A DNA stretch of 64,000 nucleotides, taken from the NCBI GenBank assembly GCA_964510575.1, contig CAZECN010000002.1, positions 62,001 through 126,000 of the forward strand. The letters run 5' to 3'. Origin of the DNA: CALKYB01 sp964510575 (GTDB lineage Bacteria > Bdellovibrionota_C > UBA2361 > SZUA-149 > CALKYB01). This document shows positions 1 through 7,565 of the stretch, in pieces. Under the pieces are notes generated by a model that did no database searches, was not told where the DNA came from, and was given only the letters and a program-made list of their open reading frames with translations. The position numbers were made by a program, and so were the translations under genes. Numbering within the stretch: the first letter of the stretch is position 1; every line of letters starts with the position of its first letter.

Positions 1-737
1 CGCTTTTCTTGAGGAAGCTCGAAATGCTCGTCACTAAACTCTTCTGAGAAATGAAAGGTCAGGGCGGGAAGTCCGGTTTTTCTCTGTTTGAGCTGGTTAT
101 CAAATACTTTTTTGATATTTGAATTTGGCTCGAAAATAATACCGCTATTGTCTTGGCTCTGGCTGCCTTCTAATTTGAAGTCAAAGTTGGCTAAGACCAG
201 CGCAGCCAGACACTTCTCATACTTCACACCTGCTAAGTCTTGTTCAATCTGCTTGGTGTCTATATCGGGGCTATTAGCCAGAAGTTCAATGGTTTGAGGA
301 GCGGGGCTGGTTAAAACAAGGGCCTTCGAGCTATAGGTCTTGCCGGACTCAGAATGTAGGGTAAGGCCTTCGTTGCTAGTTGATATCTTAATTACTCTTT
401 GCTGAAGCTCAGTATTGAAATTCTTAGCCAATTGTTTGGGTAGGGCACTAATTCCTGAGTTGGCACAGTAATATTGAGTGCCGTCTTTTTTATAGTAATC
501 TAGAAGCACCCCTTCCTTATGCCAGCTGATTAGTTGGGATTTGAAAGGTTCCTCTTTAGCAAAGAGAGCCACCGCACCATGGTCGAGTCGTTTGTCTTCA
601 AATCTACGTGTACAAAGTCTGCCACCTGGGCCTCGGGCTTTATCAATAAGGAGTAGTTCTTTGGCTAATTCAGGTAACTGAGTTGCGATACAAAGACCTG
701 AAAGGCCGCAGCCCACAATATTTAATCTAGTGTTCAA
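1..737 (-). CDS. Renalase-like FAD/NAD(P)-dependent oxidoreductase, C-terminus cut by window edge
   Basis: I translated this minus-strand frame by hand from a TTG at 737; it stays open to the window edge, giving 245 codons without a stop. The N-terminus has the dinucleotide-binding fingerprint (IVGCGLSGLCIATQL), and about 30 residues later comes LLIDKARGPGGRLCTRR, the GGR-x-x-TRR pattern typical of renalase/amine-oxidase-like flavoproteins. A later segment reads VLTSPAPQTIELL, also usual in that group. These proteins bind FAD and oxidise small molecules, but the substrate cannot be read from sequence. An in-frame TAG lies seven codons upstream of the TTG, so the start is close to correct, although I see no good ribosome binding site. 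The promoter side abuts the repeat beginning at 746. Confidence 0.82.
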   Translation of the reverse strand, partial: MNTRLNIVGCGLSGLCIATQLPELAKELLLIDKARGPGGRLCTRRFEDKRLDHGAVALFAKEEPFKSQLISWHKEGVLLDYYKKDGTQYYCANSGISALPKQLAKNFNTELQQRVIKISTSNEGLTLHSESGKTYSSKALVLTSPAPQTIELLANSPDIDTKQIEQDLAGVKYEKCLAALVLANFDFKLEGSQSQDNSGIIFEPNSNIKKVFDNQLKQRKTGLPALTFHFSEEFSDEHFELPQEK

Positions 738-745
738 TTTGCTGA

Positions 746-1052
746 TATACTCAACCTACTATAAATATCGTCTCGAAGAGATATTGCAGAGTTGAGTATA
801 TATGCCATGCGTAAGCATGGCCAGAGGACAGATACTGCGTCCAAAACTCAGTAAAACGCGACCAGCGTTTTTACCATACGGGCTCTATAAACTTCTGTTT
901 CCCTGTAAAATATGAAATTCGACAAGACCTAAAGGTCTTGAAAAGCATATTCGGAGGTTGAGTATATGGTTTTTTGGCCTCGCTTGCGCTCAGCTTATAC
1001 TGCGTCTAGGCTAAAAAGAGGAAAAGACGAAATTTCAAGTGGACGCAGTATA
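746..1052. repeat. Palindromic dispersed repeat, copy A
   Basis: The intergenic space contains a family of inverted modules. TATACTCAAC at 746-755 is answered by GTTGAGTATA at 791-800 and again by GGTTGAGTATA at 956-966. CAAGACC-TAAA-GGTCTTG forms a perfect hairpin at 923-940. TATACTGCGTC at 996-1006 is matched by GACGCAGTATA at 1042-1052, an 11-bp stem. A diverged second copy lies at 60746-60968 and aligns over nearly its whole length, including AAAACKCG-like and TTTTTTGGCCTCGC blocks. There is no transposase, so this is a REP/BIME- or MITE-like non-coding element. Copy A has an extra segment (about 801-832) missing from copy B. No gene is visible in 738-1214. Confidence 0.8.
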
Positions 1053-1214
1053 TTTCCAAAAATTAGCTGTTATAACACTTAGTTGCTTGAAATCACTTAT
1101 GAAAATGACCTCGTTGCAATGTCACGCCCTGAGTTCTACTGGCCATAACAATAGTAAGAGTTTCAACAGAAATCCACACTCTCAGCTTAGGCAGTGAGAA
1201 TCTAGAGGTTTTAC

Positions 1215-1643
1215 ATGTTTTCAAAGTTGCAGGAGAAAATCCTGACCGCTTCAATTAGAGTTTACTTCAGCCCGGTCTTGTTACCTTGCCTACTGTTTAC
1301 AATGGCAGTGCTAGGTGTCAGCGCAGTAGCTGAGGCTCAAACTGTTCAATTCGAACCTGTGCCAGACGACTGGTTTATGTTCGGTTACTGCAGAATTATC
1401 GCTTTAAGTGTTGGGTCTTTTGGAGCTTTGGTGATGGTTGTTGCTGGAATTGTAGCGATCATGAGTGCTGCTAGTGGAAACTATAGAACATCAATGGCCG
1501 TTCTGATGGTAGCAACGGGAGCGTTTATTCTAGAGAATTTAATAGACCTCTTCTTCAACCTAGACTTTGAGTGTGTGATCGGTAATGGCAATGGCGGCGG
1601 TGGTGGTGGCGGTGACTTTCTTCTTATTGATTTGGAAAACTAA
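1215..1643 (+). CDS. Small exported protein with VirB2/TrbC-like topology and glycine-rich tail
   Basis: The 142-residue protein starts at ATG with GAGG six bases upstream. It has a basic N-terminus and a long hydrophobic signal-like segment ending at AVAEAQ (about residues 36-41). Two further hydrophobic segments follow (about 60-85 and 92-112), joined by the short polar link SGNYRTS. The tail has seven consecutive glycines (about 126-132). A cleaved long signal peptide followed by two membrane helices is the layout of type IV secretion pilins (VirB2/TrbC), but no VirB neighbours exist here and I see no diagnostic motif. Function is therefore open. The next small gene starts 19 bases downstream and is probably co-transcribed. 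Confidence 0.7.
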   Translation: MFSKLQEKILTASIRVYFSPVLLPCLLFTMAVLGVSAVAEAQTVQFEPVPDDWFMFGYCRIIALSVGSFGALVMVVAGIVAIMSAASGNYRTSMAVLMVATGAFILENLIDLFFNLDFECVIGNGNGGGGGGGDFLLIDLEN

Positions 1644-1662
1644 ATTCTCGGTAAAAGATAGA

Positions 1663-1983
1663 ATGAAAAAGATTTTAATATTTGCAGCAGTGCTTTTTGT
1701 TTTTCCAATGGCATATTTTTCGTTGATGCCAGATTATAGTCTAGCATCAGAGCAAGGCGAAATGAGCTTATTTGTTGGAAATGAGCGTAGTGGTCGTCTG
1801 TCGAATCCTGATATTCCTTGGTGGCAGAGCTTTGTTTGTTTTGGTTACCAGAAGTCTACATTGTGTCCAGACGTTCCTTTACACCCTATAGAAGAAGCCA
1901 AGAAATCAGCTGGCATGGCTGTTAGTAAGGGTAAAACACCTAAAAGGAATGTCACTATGAGGCTAGAAGACATAGTACGTTAG
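1663..1983 (+). CDS. Hypothetical small exported protein with two cysteines
   Basis: I start this 106-residue protein at ATG 1663 rather than at an upstream in-frame ATG inside the preceding gene, because MKKILIFAAVLFVFPMAYF is a clean signal peptide or N-terminal anchor. The mature part is small and hydrophilic, with a W-W pair and two cysteines (SFVCFGY, STLCPD) that could form a disulfide in the periplasm. The C-terminus is basic. I recognise no family. It lies directly behind the pilin-like gene, and the two may work together. A weak hairpin, AGTTCTCG to CGGGAACT, follows the stop but has no T-run. Confidence 0.55.
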   Translation: MKKILIFAAVLFVFPMAYFSLMPDYSLASEQGEMSLFVGNERSGRLSNPDIPWWQSFVCFGYQKSTLCPDVPLHPIEEAKKSAGMAVSKGKTPKRNVTMRLEDIVR

Positions 1984-2007
1984 GAAAGTTCTCGCAGTTT
2001 CCGGGAA

Positions 2008-3090
2008 CTACTCGGCTTCCATTCCATTCAAAAGTACAGGCGCTGGCGCTTCGTCTTCAGGACTAATCTCGTATCTCCAAAGCATCTCCTCTTCACAGGC
2101 CTCAAGGCGTTCCAAGACATATCTGCTTGAAGATAGTGCTTTTGCAATAGCAGTGTCCAGCTTGGCTTTCCAAGGCTCACTGTGAGTAGTCAGGTAGTAA
2201 GCTCTTTCTACATAGAGATTGGCTAAGTGTTCACGAAGGTATGGCTCACCAATCGCGCCGCGCTGTATTATCGCAATGTGCATGCCTAGCTCTTCGATTG
2301 CGTCTTCCGCGTGCCCCGTCCAAAGTCTACAAACTTCTCGGTAAGCAGAGGCCAAGCTGTGAGCTGAGCTGCCACTGGGATGGATATAGTTTTCAGTCTC
2401 AAGGATTTCATCAAACTTGGCTCTAGTTTCCCAGCGATTAGCCCCTGACTTAAGCATTAATACTGCTTCTTCAAACTTAGTTAGATCCGTTGAAGAGGAG
2501 GCCTCTTCTTCGTTGTCTGAGTTATTACTATTTAAAAACTCTAGGGCCTTCTCCGGTCCATCCTGAGCCTCGATCAGCCGGGAGGTAAGCAAGTTGACCA
2601 GCTGAGTGTTTTCTTTTTGAATCTTGAGGCAGTCTATTGCCTCTTCGGCTGCTCTGAATTTTTCACCAGTAATTCTAATTTCACTTAGTCTTCTGTAATA
2701 CAGGGATTGAGGGCAAGTGATTGCTGCGCCTGACTCAGGAGCAAGGCTCTTTAGTAGATTTTCAGCCTGTTCAGCCTCGCCTTCGCGCTGAAGTTTAAAG
2801 GTTTCTCGATAGATTCGGCTAGCTGTTCCGAAAAAGAAATAGTCTATAATCCCAGTAGAGATCCAAGCTGCAAACCAGGCTGCGATTTCCCAGTTTTGCC
2901 CAGGTCCTCCAAGACCTTTGAAAATTATTGAAAGAAAATTAAATAGAAAAATACAAAAAGTTAACTCTAGGCCGAGCCGGACGCCATGACCTTCAAGAGC
3001 CAGGTAGCCGAAAAATTCTGAGATAGAGCTTTGGTTGTTTTTGTCTTCCATTTTCCATGTTTCGGTCTTCGTTGGAGAGTGGAAAATCAA
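2008..3090 (-). CDS. Membrane-anchored protein with TPR-like helical domain, unknown function
   Basis: The protein is 360 residues, or 347 if translation begins at the in-frame ATG at 3051 (MEDKNNQ), which looks equally likely. Two hydrophobic helices (about 41-60 and 70-92) anchor the N-terminus. The rest is acidic and helical, with alternating A/L/Y/E spacing (for example EGEAEQAENLLKSLAP and SLASAYREVCRLWTGH) reminiscent of tetratricopeptide repeats, so a scaffolding role facing the cytoplasm is plausible. A run of acidic and serine residues (about 193-205) separates two helical halves. I recognise no named family. The gene is convergent with the small exported pair and divergent from aroE. 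Confidence 0.75.
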   Translation of the reverse strand: MIFHSPTKTETWKMEDKNNQSSISEFFGYLALEGHGVRLGLELTFCIFLFNFLSIIFKGLGGPGQNWEIAAWFAAWISTGIIDYFFFGTASRIYRETFKLQREGEAEQAENLLKSLAPESGAAITCPQSLYYRRLSEIRITGEKFRAAEEAIDCLKIQKENTQLVNLLTSRLIEAQDGPEKALEFLNSNNSDNEEEASSSTDLTKFEEAVLMLKSGANRWETRAKFDEILETENYIHPSGSSAHSLASAYREVCRLWTGHAEDAIEELGMHIAIIQRGAIGEPYLREHLANLYVERAYYLTTHSEPWKAKLDTAIAKALSSSRYVLERLEACEEEMLWRYEISPEDEAPAPVLLNGMEAE

Positions 3091-3288
3091 CCTTCGAAGA
3101 ACCTATTCTGTAGTTTTGCTTACAAAAGGTTTATCGGCATACTGGGGAGATTTACTTAGCCCCTTCCTATGGGGCTTCAGCACTCAGTTAATTTGCGTTT
3201 TAAGAGTTTTTGATAGAACCTTTTGTGTTTTCCTAGGTTCTCTTAAGTAGCTGTATTTAAATGAAGTTTATTAATAAGGACTTTTCTC

Positions 3289-4122
3289 TTGGGCCAAGAA
3301 TCTATTCAAATTTGTAAGCTAGTGGCAGAAAAACCAACGCAGCTAAGTAGATCTATGCATAACGCTGCGTTTGAAGCCCGAGGCTTGGCTTTTATATATG
3401 AAGTTCTAGATACCTCGGATACGGCACTCGCAATTGAAGAAATGAGAAGCCAGAATATCAGAGGCTACAGTCTTACCATTCCCCATAAAGAAGCAGCGCT
3501 GAAGTTGATTGACCTAATAGACTCAGCTGCTGAGGATGTTGGGGCTGTAAATACAGTGATCAACAACAAGGAAATTTTAACTGGCTATAACACCGATGTT
3601 TACGGAATTGAGGAAGCTTTGAAGGAAGTTCGACCTCTTTCTGAAATTAAAAGAGCTTTTGTTTTGGGAGCAGGTGGAGCTGCCAGAGCAGCAGTGAAAG
3701 TTCTTACTACGTCCACAAAATGCGAAGTTTGTATTACTAACAGAACCAAAGAGAGAGCAGAGGCTCTTGCGAGTGATTTCAACTGCAATGCTTTGACGAT
3801 TGAAGAGGCGTTAAAAATTGAACGGCCTTTTGATCTACTGATTAACTCAACTCCCATTGGTTCTCATCTGGCAGAAGATTTTAGTAACAACCTAGCTTCG
3901 GTCCTTGGTAACTTGTCTGAACAAGCCGTTGTCTTTGATATGGTAACAAAAGAGAAAACAGCTCTTCTTGATCTCGCCGAAAAGCAAGGTTTAAAAACAG
4001 TATCAGGGCCAAGAATGCTTCTTCACCAAGCGGTGAAACAGTTTGAACTGTTTACCGGCACTAGTCCTGCTCCGCTGCAAGAGATGGAAAAAGCTCTCTA
4101 TAAAGAACTAGAGAAGTCTTAG
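3289..4122 (+). CDS. aroE: Shikimate dehydrogenase (NADP+)
   Basis: AroE reduces 3-dehydroshikimate to shikimate in chorismate and aromatic amino-acid synthesis in the cytoplasm. The 277-residue length matches the family. The substrate pocket shows LSRSMHN (about 19-25), TIPHK with catalytic Lys67, AVNTV, and GYNTDVYG with Asp103. The NADP Rossmann part follows with VLGAGGAARAAV (about 125-136) and NRTKERAE, and the C-terminal lid has a Gln-containing helix (LLHQAVKQFELFTG). The start is TTG, supported by AAGGA eight bases upstream and by alignment of the first strand. The usual IP-S-x-S loop reads KPTQLSRS here, slightly divergent but with both serine positions kept. It is followed by a Fur-family regulator in the same direction. 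Confidence 0.95.
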   Translation: MGQESIQICKLVAEKPTQLSRSMHNAAFEARGLAFIYEVLDTSDTALAIEEMRSQNIRGYSLTIPHKEAALKLIDLIDSAAEDVGAVNTVINNKEILTGYNTDVYGIEEALKEVRPLSEIKRAFVLGAGGAARAAVKVLTTSTKCEVCITNRTKERAEALASDFNCNALTIEEALKIERPFDLLINSTPIGSHLAEDFSNNLASVLGNLSEQAVVFDMVTKEKTALLDLAEKQGLKTVSGPRMLLHQAVKQFELFTGTSPAPLQEMEKALYKELEKS

Positions 4123-4138
4123 AAGCTGCCTAGGCTCA

Positions 4139-4159
4139 AATTGCAAAAGTTTTGCATTT
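4139..4159. promoter_or_regulatory. Palindromic operator upstream of the Fur-family gene
   Basis: The site contains TGCAAAA-G-TTTTGCA, a perfect 7-1-7 inverted repeat within a 21-bp partly symmetric box. Written as half-sites it is TTGCAA-N5-TTGCAT. The same half-site pair with the same spacing recurs at 4700-4720 upstream of the CxCC GTPase gene. Fur-family proteins bind AT-rich palindromes of this size and often autoregulate, so I infer this is the operator of the adjacent regulator, lying about 40 bases before its ATG. Confidence 0.6.
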
Positions 4160-4196
4160 AGATTAATTTGACCCCCCTTATAAGGGAGGAGGCTTT

Positions 4197-4664
4197 ATGA
4201 CCAAGAAGTGCGATCTGAACTCAAGTGACTACGTTGAAAGTAGCCTGCATACCCTGCGGTCGGCTGGTGTACGCTTAACGAAAGCTCGCATGGCCTTTCT
4301 TGAGGAACTTGCGGAAATAAAAAGACCGATGAGGGCTAGGGAGCTGTTCGATTTGGTTTCGAAGAGTAAGAGAGTCGGAAGAGTAGACCAAGTTACTGTT
4401 TATCGGATTCTTGATAAGTTCGAAGAATTTGGTTTAGTTCACAGGGTTTCACCGTCTGGTGGCTACCTTCCCTGTTTTCATCAAAACTGCTCCAGCTCAA
4501 GTCCCCACATCCTTCTTCATTGCTCAACTTGCGAGAAAATTTCTGAGCTAGATATGCCTGAAGAAACATTAGCTCCTATGCTTTGGTACCTAAAAGGTTC
4601 ACATGGATTTACTGCTAATTCTGAGCCTTTGCAGCTAAGTGGAGTTTGTTCTGCCTGTGGTTAA
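4197..4664 (+). CDS. Fur-family metalloregulator, probably Zur-type
   Basis: The 155-residue protein has the Fur layout: an N-terminal winged helix (about 15-90, with DQVTVYRILDKFEEFGLVHRV as recognition helix and wing) and a C-terminal metal/dimerisation domain. Structural zinc ligands are visible as C109-x2-C112 (CSTC) and C151-x2-C154 (CSAC). His104 and His108 in PHILLHC can supply the sensory site. Fur, Zur and PerR share this fold; I favour Zur because the next gene is a COG0523 zinc-type GTPase with the same palindrome in its promoter. The start has a strong GGGAGGAGG five to eight bases upstream. The protein should repress zinc-homeostasis genes when metal-loaded. Confidence 0.85.
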   Translation: MTKKCDLNSSDYVESSLHTLRSAGVRLTKARMAFLEELAEIKRPMRARELFDLVSKSKRVGRVDQVTVYRILDKFEEFGLVHRVSPSGGYLPCFHQNCSSSSPHILLHCSTCEKISELDMPEETLAPMLWYLKGSHGFTANSEPLQLSGVCSACG

Positions 4665-4699
4665 TAACCTAAGTTTTTAAGGAGTGAACCTCAAGCTTT

Positions 4700-4720
4700 A
4701 GTTGCAATATTTTTGCAACT
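4700..4720. promoter_or_regulatory. Palindromic operator upstream of the COG0523 GTPase gene
   Basis: The site is GTTGCAA-TATTT-TTGCAAC, a perfect 7-5-7 inverted repeat extended by one A/T pair on each side. It shares TTGCAA-N5-TTGCA with the box at 4139-4159. It lies inside a wider inverted repeat, CCTCAAGC at 4689-4696 against GCTTGAGG at 4739-4746, which may be part of the control region or chance. The position, about 100 bases before the GTPase start, suits an operator overlapping a promoter. Confidence 0.6.
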
Positions 4721-4820
4721 GGACTATCTCTCCTGCTCGCTTGAGGTGAGTGTCATTCCCTCCAGCAATTTTTAGATAAAATTTTCAAATAGAATAATAG
4801 AATATTCGAGACATTTTCAG

Positions 4821-6068
4821 ATGGAAGCTACAGCAAAAGACACAAAGACCCTGCCAGTTACAGTCCTATCCGGTTTTCTTGGTGCTGGAAAAACAACTCT
4901 TCTAAACCATGTTTTGAACAACCGCTCTGGCCTTCGCGTAGCGGTAATTGTTAACGATATGAGTGAGGTCAACATAGACGCCGCTTTAGTTGAAAGTGGT
5001 GGGGCAGAACTGAGCCGAACTGAAGAAACCATGGTTGAGATGTCGAACGGTTGTATTTGCTGCACGCTTCGAGAAGACCTCCTGAAAGAAGTTAGTCGCT
5101 TGGCTACCGAAAATCGTTTTGACTACTTGCTCATTGAGTCCACCGGGGTTTCAGAACCACTTCCTGTGGCCCAAACATTCACTTTTGAAGATGAGGAAGG
5201 GCAAAGTTTGGCTGAACTCACTGATTTAGACACCATGGTTACGGTGATTGATGGAAAGAATTTTCTGAAAGACTATCGTTCGGCTGATGATTTGAAAGAC
5301 CGTGATATGGAGATTGCTCCGGAAGATGATCGCGGACTAGGTGACCTTCTAGTGGAACAGGTTGAGTTCGCTGACGTGCTTATTATTAGTAAAGCCGACC
5401 TGGTTGACGAAGAGACTATAGATAAGATTAAAGGCTTAATTAAAGGCCTGAATCCAGTTGCCGAAATCATTGTAGCGGAAAATGCAGACGTTCCTCTGGA
5501 GAAGGTCTTAGGAACGAAGAAATTCGATATGGAGAAGGCGATGCAATCTCCAGCTTGGATAAAAGAGCTTAATAATGAGCATATTCCAGAAACTGAGGAA
5601 TATGGAATAAGTAATTTCACATTCCGAGCTCGCAGGCCCTTTCACCCGGAGCGTCTGATTGAAATATTGAACGGAACTGATTGGGACCCTGTCATTCGTT
5701 CTAAAGGCTATGTTTGGATGGCTACTAGGCACGACCATGGTTGCATGTGGTCACAAGCTGGAACCTCTTGTCGCTTAGACCCGGCAGGAAAATGGCTAGC
5801 TGCTGTTCCTGAGTCTGAATGGCCAGAGGATGAAGCTTTAATTGAGAAGCTCAAGAGTGAACTGCAAGGGGATTACGGGGACCGCAGACAAGAGTTTGTT
5901 GTGATCGGGCAAAGCATGGATAAGGAAAAGATTCGTTCTGGACTTGAATCATGTTTACTTACTGACGAAGAGATGGAACTAGGGCCAGAAACTTGGTCAG
6001 AGAAGTTTGCAGACCCATTTCCAGAATGGCAGTTTGACCTAGCGCCAGAAGAATCATCGCTTGCCTAG
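4821..6068 (+). CDS. COG0523/CobW-family GTPase, likely zinc metallochaperone
   Basis: This 415-residue P-loop GTPase belongs to the G3E family. It has Walker A GFLGAGKT at 18-25, the family hallmark C78-x-C80-C81 in NGCICCTLRED, a switch segment ESTGVSEPLPVAQTF, and the guanine-specificity loop ISKADLVD (SKxD instead of NKxD, common in this family). A CobW C-terminal domain begins near FTFRARRPFHPERLIEIL. COG0523 proteins deliver zinc, cobalt or iron to client enzymes under metal starvation. Adjacency to a Fur-family gene and a shared promoter palindrome point to zinc, with induction when zinc is scarce. A role in cobalamin synthesis is less likely because no cob genes are nearby. Confidence 0.9.
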   Translation: MEATAKDTKTLPVTVLSGFLGAGKTTLLNHVLNNRSGLRVAVIVNDMSEVNIDAALVESGGAELSRTEETMVEMSNGCICCTLREDLLKEVSRLATENRFDYLLIESTGVSEPLPVAQTFTFEDEEGQSLAELTDLDTMVTVIDGKNFLKDYRSADDLKDRDMEIAPEDDRGLGDLLVEQVEFADVLIISKADLVDEETIDKIKGLIKGLNPVAEIIVAENADVPLEKVLGTKKFDMEKAMQSPAWIKELNNEHIPETEEYGISNFTFRARRPFHPERLIEILNGTDWDPVIRSKGYVWMATRHDHGCMWSQAGTSCRLDPAGKWLAAVPESEWPEDEALIEKLKSELQGDYGDRRQEFVVIGQSMDKEKIRSGLESCLLTDEEMELGPETWSEKFADPFPEWQFDLAPEESSLA

Positions 6069-6091
6069 GGTAAGATTTTGAAAACCTAGGC
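6063..6091. terminator. Hairpin between convergent genes
   Basis: GCCTAGG at 6063-6069 pairs with CCTAGGC at 6085-6091, and TTTT/AAAA can extend the stem inward. It straddles the stop of the GTPase gene and the stop of the convergent gmhA. There is no clear T-run on either side, so it is at best a weak two-way terminator. Confidence 0.3.
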
Positions 6092-6655
6092 TGGAAACAA
6101 GCTGTTCTCTAGGGTTTCTACGATTACGTGAACAGCTGTTATGTGAGCTTCTTGGATTCTTGAAGTTTGCTCAGAATCAACTATCAGGCTTGTTCGGGCT
6201 AGGCTTTTGGCAGCTCCACCTTTCTTTCCAAGCAGTGCAATAGTGTGAGCCCCGAGTTTATTGGCTGCTGCTAAGGCTCTAAGAATATTTTCTGAATTTC
6301 CGCTCGTTGAGAAAACCATTAAAACATCTTTTTCAGACATTAGTGTAGCTACCTGTCTCTCAAAAACTTCTTCAAAACAGTAGTCATTGCCCCAGCAGGT
6401 TATAGTCCCTGGGTCACAAAGATGATGAGCTTTAATGCCAGGTCTTTCCATCTTGTAACGAGCCACGCATTCTTCGACAAAATGCATAGCATCACAGGCG
6501 CTGCCGCCGTTACCGCAAGCATAGACTGCCCCACCATTCTTAACAGCGGATTCGATGATTGAAACAATTTGATCAAGCTTTCCAGCTTGTTCCAAGAAAG
6601 CTTTTTTCGAGTTTATCGCTTCTTCAAGCTGGGAGGTTATTGACTCAGTGTGCAT
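6086..6655 (-). CDS. gmhA: Phosphoheptose isomerase (SIS domain)
   Basis: GmhA converts sedoheptulose 7-phosphate to D-glycero-D-manno-heptose 7-phosphate, the first step to LPS core heptose. The protein has 189 residues, the usual length. SIS motifs are clear: CGNGGSACDAMHFVEE for phosphate binding and the active-site glutamate, FSTSGNSENIL for the second phosphate loop, and RIQEAHITAVH with the catalytic histidine near the C-terminus. DiaA is a non-catalytic paralogue with the same fold, but the retained E/H active-site pair argues for GmhA. No other heptose genes lie in the window. The start ATG at 6655 lies about 55 bases downstream of the MerR-like gene on the same strand. Confidence 0.87.
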   Translation of the reverse strand: MHTESITSQLEEAINSKKAFLEQAGKLDQIVSIIESAVKNGGAVYACGNGGSACDAMHFVEECVARYKMERPGIKAHHLCDPGTITCWGNDYCFEEVFERQVATLMSEKDVLMVFSTSGNSENILRALAAANKLGAHTIALLGKKGGAAKSLARTSLIVDSEQTSRIQEAHITAVHVIVETLENSLFPA

Positions 6656-6711
6656 GACAGCTACTAGCTCAAGCTAAGTTCTTCGAGTAAAAACAGCAAA
6701 GGTGATCGGAC

Positions 6712-7209
6712 TTAAGCAACCATCCGTTGTTTTTCGATGGCTGTGTCAATTTCTTCAATTAGGGTTCCAATTGAATATGCCCAGACATATTGCCCGGCCT
6801 TCCCGCCGGTAAGCACTTCCGCAATATCGCTCTTTTCGGTAACTCGATGCTTCAGAAATAGTCCCTTGCCATCGGTTAACATGATCATATCTTTTGGATT
6901 GGAGTGAAGTCTTGGAAGCCTTTTTCTGAGGTAAGAAATACCTCTGCGAAATCTATTTACTGGAAGCCCTTCTTTTTTCATGCGAAACAGCCAAGACAAA
7001 AGAACTACGTCAGCGTAGCTATATTTTTGACGCCCACGGTGGGTAGTTCGTCCAGTAGCTGCAACCAAGTCTGTTCTCGCATAGTAGTTAAGCAGGGCCA
7101 GGCCAATTTTTTCTGTGTTACCTGTAAGGGAACGAAGCAATTGTTGGACTTCCTTGGCAGAAAATTCTCTTTCTAGCACATGGACATTGTCTAAATTTTT
7201 CTTGGACAT
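6712..7209 (-). CDS. MerR-like transcriptional regulator
   Basis: The protein is 165 residues from ATG 7209; in-frame starts at 7221 (ATG) and 7230 (GTG) would add four or seven residues. I prefer 7209 because GGTGG lies five bases upstream. The N-terminal half carries a winged helix-turn-helix of MerR type: EFSAKEVQQLL, then YYARTDLVAATGRTTHRGRQKYSYADVVLLSWLFRMKKEGLPVNRFRRGISYLRKRLP, in which the R-x-Y-S-x-x-D-V-V-x-L pattern is typical. The C-terminal part has no obvious ligand domain and lacks metal-binding cysteines. The target is unknown. It lies downstream of a very small membrane-peptide ORF and upstream of gmhA on the same strand. Confidence 0.75.
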   Translation of the reverse strand: MSKKNLDNVHVLEREFSAKEVQQLLRSLTGNTEKIGLALLNYYARTDLVAATGRTTHRGRQKYSYADVVLLSWLFRMKKEGLPVNRFRRGISYLRKRLPRLHSNPKDMIMLTDGKGLFLKHRVTEKSDIAEVLTGGKAGQYVWAYSIGTLIEEIDTAIEKQRMVA

Positions 7210-7260
7210 ACTTGCCACCATCAAAAGCACCGCAAAACTGAAATATTAAAGTTTAGAATA

Positions 7261-7356
7261 CTATCGTTTCAACACAAAGGTCAGGGCTGCTGAGCAAAAC
7301 AGAGCTACTACCAAACAAGAGAAGATACCGTTGGAGAACAGAACACTGGTCGACAT
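7261..7356 (-). CDS. Possible 31-residue single-span membrane peptide
   Basis: This short frame reads from ATG 7356 to TAG 7261. It begins MSTSVLFSNG, continues with a hydrophobic span of about 17 residues, and ends in a basic KR, the shape of a small inner-membrane protein. AGGGAAG lies about six bases before the ATG. It precedes the MerR-like gene on the same strand and fills most of the otherwise empty gap. The evidence is topology and ribosome site only, so it may be spurious. Confidence 0.4.
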   Translation of the reverse strand: MSTSVLFSNGIFSCLVVALFCSAALTFVLKR

Positions 7357-7565
7357 GACACTTCCCTAAATGGATAAATTAAAAGCTGTTAAACAACGAA
7401 CCCTTCAAGGCTGTTAGTTTAAATAACTAAAACCTTGTGGTCAAGACAGAAAAGCAGCCGAAATTTATTAGGTTTTTTCATTTTCCCCCTTTCCCGTATT
7501 GCCAGACAGGGTATTCTCTCCATTATATTTGTCGCTGTAGAGCATGGTCAAAAGTAAAAAAAACA

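Noticed and set aside
88..297. Plus-strand frame at the window start
   Set aside because: It is antisense to the renalase-like flavoprotein, whose motifs are unambiguous.
3035..3250. 71-residue plus-strand frame between the TPR-like gene and aroE
   Set aside because: It begins antisense to the start of the TPR-like gene and shows no ribosome site or recognisable sequence; more likely promoter space.
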